Of a stretch of 64,000 nucleotides of DNA, positions 59,393 through 64,000 are shown piece by piece (position 1 is the stretch's first letter; each line of letters starts with the position of its first letter). A model generated the notes under the pieces. It saw only the letters and a list, made by a program, of their open reading frames with translations, made no database searches and was not told the DNA's origin. A program made the position numbers and the translations under genes. Origin of the DNA: Chitinophaga sp. LS1 (GTDB lineage Bacteria; Bacteroidota; Bacteroidia; Chitinophagales; Chitinophagaceae); contig NZ_CP128362.1 in NCBI RefSeq assembly GCF_034274695.1, forward strand, positions 1,860,001 to 1,924,000, given 5' to 3'.

Positions 59393-60517
59393 TTAATAAT
59401 TAATCACCTGTTCCTGGATGCCCGCCGGGATTTCTCTGAACTCGTACAACTGGGTTCTCAGCTGCGGCTCGAAGCCAGCTTCCCTGATCGCCTGTTGCAT
59501 GGATCTGTAGGTAAATCTGTGCGGAGCACCGGCAGCACTTACCACATTTTCCTCGATCATGATAGATCCGAAATCGTTCGCACCAGCGTGGAGACAGATC
59601 TGAGCAACCTGTTTACCTACTGTGAGCCAGCTAGCCTGGATATTCCTGATATTAGGCAGCATGATACGGCTCAAAGCGATCATACGGATATATTCTTCGG
59701 AAGTGGTCATGTTGTGTACCCCTCTGATCCTGGACAGCAGGGTATCTACATCCTGGAATGTCCATGGAATGAAAGCGGTGAAGCCATAATGACCTTCCGG
59801 TTTCTCGCTCTGTACCTGTCTGATATCCGCCAGGTGTTCAAAACGCTCCATTATAGTTTCCACGTGCCCGAACATCATTGTAGCGGAGGATGCGATATTC
59901 AGCTTATGTGCCGCCCGCATTACATCCAACCACTCCTGTGCACCACATTTCCCTTTGGAAATGAGCCTACGCACGCGGTCGTTCAGGATTTCAGCCCCGG
60001 CACCTGGTAAGCTGGCCAGACCAGCTTCTTTCAGTGCGCTCAGCACTTCTATATGTGTACTTTTTTCCAGTTTTGTGATGTGTGCCACTTCAGGGGGACC
60101 GAGGGCATGCAGCTTGAGGGTAGGATACAACTGTTTCAGCTGCTTAAAGGTATCCACGTAAAATGCCAGGCCCAGATCCGGGTGGTGTCCGCCCTGCAGC
60201 AGCAACTGGTCGCCGCCAAATTTCAGGGTCTCCTCGATCTTTACCTTGTACTCTTCAATTGACGTGATGTAAGCGTCTCCGTGACCTGGGATACGATAAA
60301 AGTTACAGAATTTGCAGTTAGCCGTACACACGTTGGTAGTGTTTACGTTTCGATCTATCTGCCAGGTAACTTTTCCGTGTGGAACCTGCTGTTTACGAAG
60401 CTCATTTGCGATGTGCATCAGCTCAGTAAGCGGTGCTTTTTCAAACAGATATACCCCTTCTTCCGGTGTAAGCCACTCAAAATTTAATGCTTTCCTATAT
60501 AGATCTTTCAGTTCCAT
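59393..60517 (-). CDS. mqnC: Cyclic dehypoxanthinyl futalosine synthase MqnC
   Basis: A 374-residue radical-SAM enzyme from the ATG at 60517. Cluster Cys64, Cys68 and Cys71 lie in NVCTANCKFCNFYR after the MqnC-type ITWQIDRNVN-like strand VTWQIDRNVNTTNVC. LLQGGHHPDLGLAFY, SLPGAGAEIL and MIEENVVSAAG are family motifs. It closes the second ring in menaquinone made by the futalosine pathway, consistent with a respiration that feeds the cbb3 oxidase. CofH or MqnE is the main alternative; the motifs favour MqnC. Confidence 0.9.
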   Translation of the reverse strand: MELKDLYRKALNFEWLTPEEGVYLFEKAPLTELMHIANELRKQQVPHGKVTWQIDRNVNTTNVCTANCKFCNFYRIPGHGDAYITSIEEYKVKIEETLKFGGDQLLLQGGHHPDLGLAFYVDTFKQLKQLYPTLKLHALGPPEVAHITKLEKSTHIEVLSALKEAGLASLPGAGAEILNDRVRRLISKGKCGAQEWLDVMRAAHKLNIASSATMMFGHVETIMERFEHLADIRQVQSEKPEGHYGFTAFIPWTFQDVDTLLSRIRGVHNMTTSEEYIRMIALSRIMLPNIRNIQASWLTVGKQVAQICLHAGANDFGSIMIEENVVSAAGAPHRFTYRSMQQAIREAGFEPQLRTQLYEFREIPAGIQEQVINY

Positions 60518-60523
60518 GATAAA

Positions 60524-60531
60524 CAAAGGTA
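60524..60531 (-). promoter_or_regulatory. -7 promoter box TACCTTTG of mqnC
   Basis: Exact TAnnTTTG match on the minus strand, six bases before the ATG; the leader would be zero to two bases long. Confidence 0.5.
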
Positions 60532-60626
60532 GCAAAAAACAATATCCCGCCATTGGTGGATTTTTAGGAGGTAATCGGCTTTTTTAATCCTACATTTATA
60601 CAACTGTTATTCTGTCATTCTCTCGT

Positions 60627-61847
60627 ATGCAAAAAGCAACATTGTCAAAGCACTGTTGTATCATTTTATTAGCTCTTTCTATATTCCACGCTGCAACCGC
60701 TCAATCAAAACTGCCTCAGGAAGAAGAAGGTACGCTGATCTGTCGCTTTCCATTCAGACAATACTATGGGGGCGTAGTGGTGATACTCGCACAGATAAAA
60801 GGGATTTCCGATACACTCCAGTTCATCCTTGATACCGGTAGTGCAGGCATATCTCTGGATACCAGCACCTGTGTCCGCTTAGGTATTCAGCTCACTCCAT
60901 CTGACAAAGTTGTACGTGGGGTAGGAGGGTCCAAAAGAGTGGATTTCGCTATGGACCGAACGCTGCTGCTGCCAGGGTTGGAGGTAGACAGTCTCAATTT
61001 TCATGTTAACAGCTATGAGCTGATCAGCCAGGTATATGGCCTGCAAATAGACGGCATCATTGGGTATAGCCTGCTAAGCCGCTATAATGTGCTGGTAGAC
61101 TATAATGCCGAAGAGATACTGCTGTTTACCCATGGGAAATTCACTTATCCTAAAGGTGGGTCATTATTACATCCTACCCTCACCCAGATTCCCATTGTCA
61201 CCGGTCAGCTCCGCAATGGTAAAACCCAGCGTGAAAGCCGGTATTACTTCGATACAGGTGCGGGTATGTGTCTTTTGTTTTCCAAACAATTCGTGAGCGA
61301 CAGTACCGTACTCTCCACCCGGAAAAAACAACGAAAAGTAATTCAAACCGAAGCCCAGGGCCTTGGAGGGAAAATGACTATGGATGTAACCACTATCGGG
61401 GAGTTCAAAATCGGCAATTTTAACTTTCGGAACGTACCTGTCTATGTCTTTGACGATCAGACGAATATCACAGCCTATCCTTTTCTTGGTGGCATGATTG
61501 GCAATGATCTTCTTCGCCGTTTCAATATCTATCTCAATTATGGCAAAAAGGAAATCTACCTGCTGCCCAATAATCACTTCAAGGAACCATTCGATTATTC
61601 CTATACCGGGCTGGTTATGTATATGATTGACGGAAAAATTGAAATCACCGATATTATCAAAGGATCTCCTGCTGAAAAGGCAGGATTAAAGCCCGGAGAT
61701 ATCATCATGGCGATCAATAACCTCTTCACTAACAATATACAGGACGTAAGGGAACAGCTAAAAAATGTAGGTACCCGGCCTATGTTACTCATCAGCAGGA
61801 ACAATGAGCTCATGCTGAAAAAAGTACTCATCAAAAGTATTTTATAA
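60627..61847 (+). CDS. Retropepsin-like aspartic protease with C-terminal PDZ domain
   Basis: A 406-residue protein with signal peptide ending ATAQ. Two retropepsin-like halves each carry a catalytic motif: FILDTGSAGISL (Asp69) and YFDTGAGMCLLF (Asp209). The flap-like GIIGYSLLSRYNVLVDY and GGMIGNDLLRRFNIYLNY segments follow each half. A PDZ domain (about 325-395, IKGSPAEKAGLKPGDIIMAINN) may bind substrate tails. It probably acts in the periplasm or at the surface. A shorter paralogue follows after 23 bp. Confidence 0.88.
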   Translation: MQKATLSKHCCIILLALSIFHAATAQSKLPQEEEGTLICRFPFRQYYGGVVVILAQIKGISDTLQFILDTGSAGISLDTSTCVRLGIQLTPSDKVVRGVGGSKRVDFAMDRTLLLPGLEVDSLNFHVNSYELISQVYGLQIDGIIGYSLLSRYNVLVDYNAEEILLFTHGKFTYPKGGSLLHPTLTQIPIVTGQLRNGKTQRESRYYFDTGAGMCLLFSKQFVSDSTVLSTRKKQRKVIQTEAQGLGGKMTMDVTTIGEFKIGNFNFRNVPVYVFDDQTNITAYPFLGGMIGNDLLRRFNIYLNYGKKEIYLLPNNHFKEPFDYSYTGLVMYMIDGKIEITDIIKGSPAEKAGLKPGDIIMAINNLFTNNIQDVREQLKNVGTRPMLLISRNNELMLKKVLIKSIL

Positions 61848-61870
61848 TACTTTGCATTATCTTTCGTTTG

Positions 61871-62788
61871 ATGTGTAACGTGAAAAAGCTACTGTTCTAC
61901 ATACTTATTACTTTGCCGCTATTGTCGGCCGCCCAGGCACCACCTGTCTCCGCAGAACCGGTAGCCATTCTGCCATTCCGGGTCTATGATCACTCTTTGA
62001 TTATCAGTGCCTCTCAGAGTAGTTCGGAGGATAGCCTACATTTTATATTCGATACAGGCGCCGAAGCCAGCACGCTGAGTAACGAAACGGCTAAAAAGCT
62101 GAAACTCGAAACCAAAGAAGATGGGGGACTGAGTGGCACCGACGATATTGTAGTCAGGGTACCCACCTCCACGATCAATCTGCTCTATTTTGGGAAGGCC
62201 CGATTACCGCTGGTAAAAGTGTATTTAGAACCGCTGCAGGAATTCAAAAAATCGCCTATTCATATCGACGGCATTATTGGCGTGGACCTGATCAAAATGT
62301 TCATCGTCCAGATTGACTATACCAACTCCCGGATCTTACTATATCGTCAGGGCAAAACACCAATGAGCGTACCTGGCAAGCGCCTGCCCATGACGCTGAA
62401 TTTTGATACTCCTGTCATAGAAGCTGTGATAGAACTGCCTGATGGCCGATCCCTGGGTAGCCGTTACCACTTCATTACCGGTGGTGATTACGGTATTCTG
62501 TTTAACTGGCCTTTCGTTGAAAAATACCACCTAAGAGAGGTTCTGCCCATCGTCGGTACAGACAAGGTAGGAGACCTGTACCAGCAACTCACTTACCTCA
62601 ATACCATCATTCCTTACCTGGCCTTTGGCGCTGTACGCATGGAAAAGGTCTCCGGTAGTTACTGTAAGGAGGTGAATGACGTAGGCGGATTAACAGAAGT
62701 GGCCGGTTCCATTGGCTCTTATATCTGGTCACAATTCCGCACCATTACCATCAACTATAAACAACGGGAAATCTACCTCGATAAATAA
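61871..62788 (+). CDS. Retropepsin-like paralogue without PDZ and lacking the second catalytic Asp
   Basis: A 305-residue protein from the ATG at 61871 with a signal peptide (about 1-20, LLSAAQA). The first half keeps FIFDTGAEASTLS (Asp61) and GIIGVDLIKMFIVQIDY. In the second half the expected DTG is ITG (HFITGGDYGILF, Ile202), so one catalytic Asp is gone. It lacks the PDZ domain of its upstream neighbour. It may be a pseudo-protease, a partner of that protein, or need dimerisation for activity. Confidence 0.8.
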   Translation: MCNVKKLLFYILITLPLLSAAQAPPVSAEPVAILPFRVYDHSLIISASQSSSEDSLHFIFDTGAEASTLSNETAKKLKLETKEDGGLSGTDDIVVRVPTSTINLLYFGKARLPLVKVYLEPLQEFKKSPIHIDGIIGVDLIKMFIVQIDYTNSRILLYRQGKTPMSVPGKRLPMTLNFDTPVIEAVIELPDGRSLGSRYHFITGGDYGILFNWPFVEKYHLREVLPIVGTDKVGDLYQQLTYLNTIIPYLAFGAVRMEKVSGSYCKEVNDVGGLTEVAGSIGSYIWSQFRTITINYKQREIYLDK

Positions 62789-62873
62789 GTATTTAGCCTG
62801 CCTTTGGCAAAATCAATATGGACATTCCTCTTTATTTTTAATACCTTAACTTGCAGTTCTCATAAATAGGAAT

Positions 62874-64000
62874 ATGATCCATTATAATAAATTCACTTTA
62901 GCCAATGGCCTGCGCGTGATTGTGCATGAAGACCATACCACGCCAATGGCAGTGTTAAATGTTATGTACGATGTGGGCTCCCGCGATGAAGATGCTGACA
63001 AGACAGGATTTGCGCACTTATTCGAACACCTGATGTTTGGCGGCTCTGTCAACATCCCGGAATATGATGAACCGCTTCAGATGGCCGGTGGTGAAAACAA
63101 CGCTTACACGACCAGTGACCTGACCAACTACTACATTCAACTTCCCGCAGAAAATATAGAAACAGCTTTCTGGCTGGAAAGCGACCGTATGCTCTCCCTG
63201 GCATTCAGCGAAAAGAGTCTGGATGTACAGCGCAAGGTTGTATGCGAAGAGTTCAAGGAACATTACATCAACAAACCTTACGGCGACATCTGGCACAAGA
63301 TGCGTGACCTGGCTTACGCTGTGCATCCCTACAAATGGATGACCATCGGAAAGGAACTGGCACACATTGAAAATGCAAAACTGGACGATGTAAAAAGTTT
63401 CTTCTTCAAATATTACCGTCCGGTCAATGCCATTCTGGTAGTAGCAGGAAAAGTGACCACCTCCCAGGTAAAAGCGCTGGCAGAAAAATGGTTCGGCGAT
63501 ATTCCTGCAGGAGAGCCTATTCAACGTAATATTCCGCAGGAACCGGCACAACAGGGTGCGCACAAACTGGAAGTAAAAGCCAATGTACCACTGGATGCCC
63601 TGTACAAATGTTATCATATGCCGGGTCGTTTGGACAAGGACTATTACTCAATCGATCTGATCTCTGATATTCTGGGTGGCGGCGCTTCTTCCCGTCTGCA
63701 CCAGGTACTGGTAAAAGAGAAAAAACTCTTCAGTAATATTGATTGTTATCATTTCGGCACGCTGGATGCAGGTTTGTTCACCATCGAGGGCAAACTGGTA
63801 AAAGGCGTGAAGATGAAAGATGCTGAAAAAGCGATACAGGAAGAGCTGGATAAAGTACGACAGGAAATCATCCCTGAAAGAGAGCTGCAAAAAGTGAAAA
63901 ACCGCGTGGAAAGCATGCTCGCTTTTGAAGACATGGGACTTTTGAACAGAGCGAATAACCTCGCATTCTATGAGCTGATGGGCGATGCCTCGCTCATGAA
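62874..64000 (+). CDS. M16-family zinc peptidase, 3' end cut by window edge
   Basis: 375 codons are visible from the ATG at 62874. The inverted zinc motif HLFEH is at 48-52 and the third-ligand region VVCEEFKEHY lies about 75 residues later, as in pitrilysin/processing-peptidase M16 enzymes. Further family features are YYRPVNAILVVAGKV and DILGGGASSRLHQVLV. No signal peptide is seen at this start, suggesting a cytoplasmic protein or the first of a pair. The end lies outside the window. Confidence 0.93.
   Translation, partial: MIHYNKFTLANGLRVIVHEDHTTPMAVLNVMYDVGSRDEDADKTGFAHLFEHLMFGGSVNIPEYDEPLQMAGGENNAYTTSDLTNYYIQLPAENIETAFWLESDRMLSLAFSEKSLDVQRKVVCEEFKEHYINKPYGDIWHKMRDLAYAVHPYKWMTIGKELAHIENAKLDDVKSFFFKYYRPVNAILVVAGKVTTSQVKALAEKWFGDIPAGEPIQRNIPQEPAQQGAHKLEVKANVPLDALYKCYHMPGRLDKDYYSIDLISDILGGGASSRLHQVLVKEKKLFSNIDCYHFGTLDAGLFTIEGKLVKGVKMKDAEKAIQEELDKVRQEIIPERELQKVKNRVESMLAFEDMGLLNRANNLAFYELMGDASLM

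Noticed and set aside
63018..63617. 199-codon minus-strand open frame near the right edge
   Set aside because: It lies opposite the M16 peptidase, whose plus-strand frame has clear HxxEH and family motifs.
1..64000. tRNA, rRNA, CRISPR, insertion sequence or prophage content
   Set aside because: No cloverleaf, rRNA signature, spaced repeat array, transposase or phage gene was recognised; the only tandem array (23851-23960) has no spacers.

Overview
The window reads as a chromosomal segment of a gliding, menaquinone-using Bacteroidota, most likely Chitinophagaceae close to Chitinophaga. The signs are a GldH gliding lipoprotein, a GLPGLI/outer-membrane beta-barrel pair, a fused CcoNO cbb3 oxidase subunit, futalosine-route MqnC, DUF4834 and BatD/BatE proteins, near absence of Shine-Dalgarno sites, and TAnnTTTG -7 promoter boxes ahead of many genes. 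I see no rRNA, tRNA, CRISPR array, insertion sequence or prophage. The content is mostly core and housekeeping, with a few accessory genes.

Layout. 1-4.5 kb: a 3'-truncated M1-type peptidase with a membrane AraC regulator, a HAD phosphatase, and small DUF4834, TM2 and DUF2752 membrane proteins. 4.6-13.6 kb: the classical rimP-nusA-infB transcription/translation operon, then surA and a PurF-like amidotransferase; rimP is preceded by a terminator-shaped leader. 13.7-24.7 kb: sixA, proC, a secreted nuclease, a Dna2-like nuclease-helicase, a NUMOD4/HNH protein, dusB, a CPBP protease, cdsA-psd phospholipid genes, and a HAD nucleotidase whose 3' side carries a ten-unit 11-bp repeat. 24.7-34.1 kb: an SDR, batD-batE, a compact LytS/LytTR pair, and a leftward run rluE-like, yicC, gldH, histidine kinase, response regulator.

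34.1-45.3 kb is an oxygen-response and microaerobic respiration block. It holds an FNR-like regulator, the copper ATPase ccoI, ccoS, ccoNO, ccoQ, ccoP, ccoG, ccoH, a SafE-type membrane protein and hemN. Two dyads with TGA...TCA cores lie at exactly the same distance (51.5 bp) upstream of the -7 boxes of ccoI and ccoS, which suggests that the linked regulator activates both units.

45.3-64 kb: a 435-bp palindrome-rich gap with DnaA-box matches, an LpxD paralogue, a secreted unknown, an epimerase, 3-hydroxyacyl-CoA dehydrogenase and pheS. Next comes a two-component system divergent from a GLPGLI protein plus a TonB-receptor-like barrel, with duplicated direct repeats between them. The rest is a TIM-barrel isomerase, a GNAT, a lipoprotein, mqnC, two tandem retropepsin-like proteins (the second lacking one catalytic Asp) and a 3'-truncated M16 peptidase. 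The least described item is the kinase/regulator/GLPGLI/barrel module at 50.4-56.4 kb; the strongest regulatory signal is the pair of equally spaced FNR-like sites.
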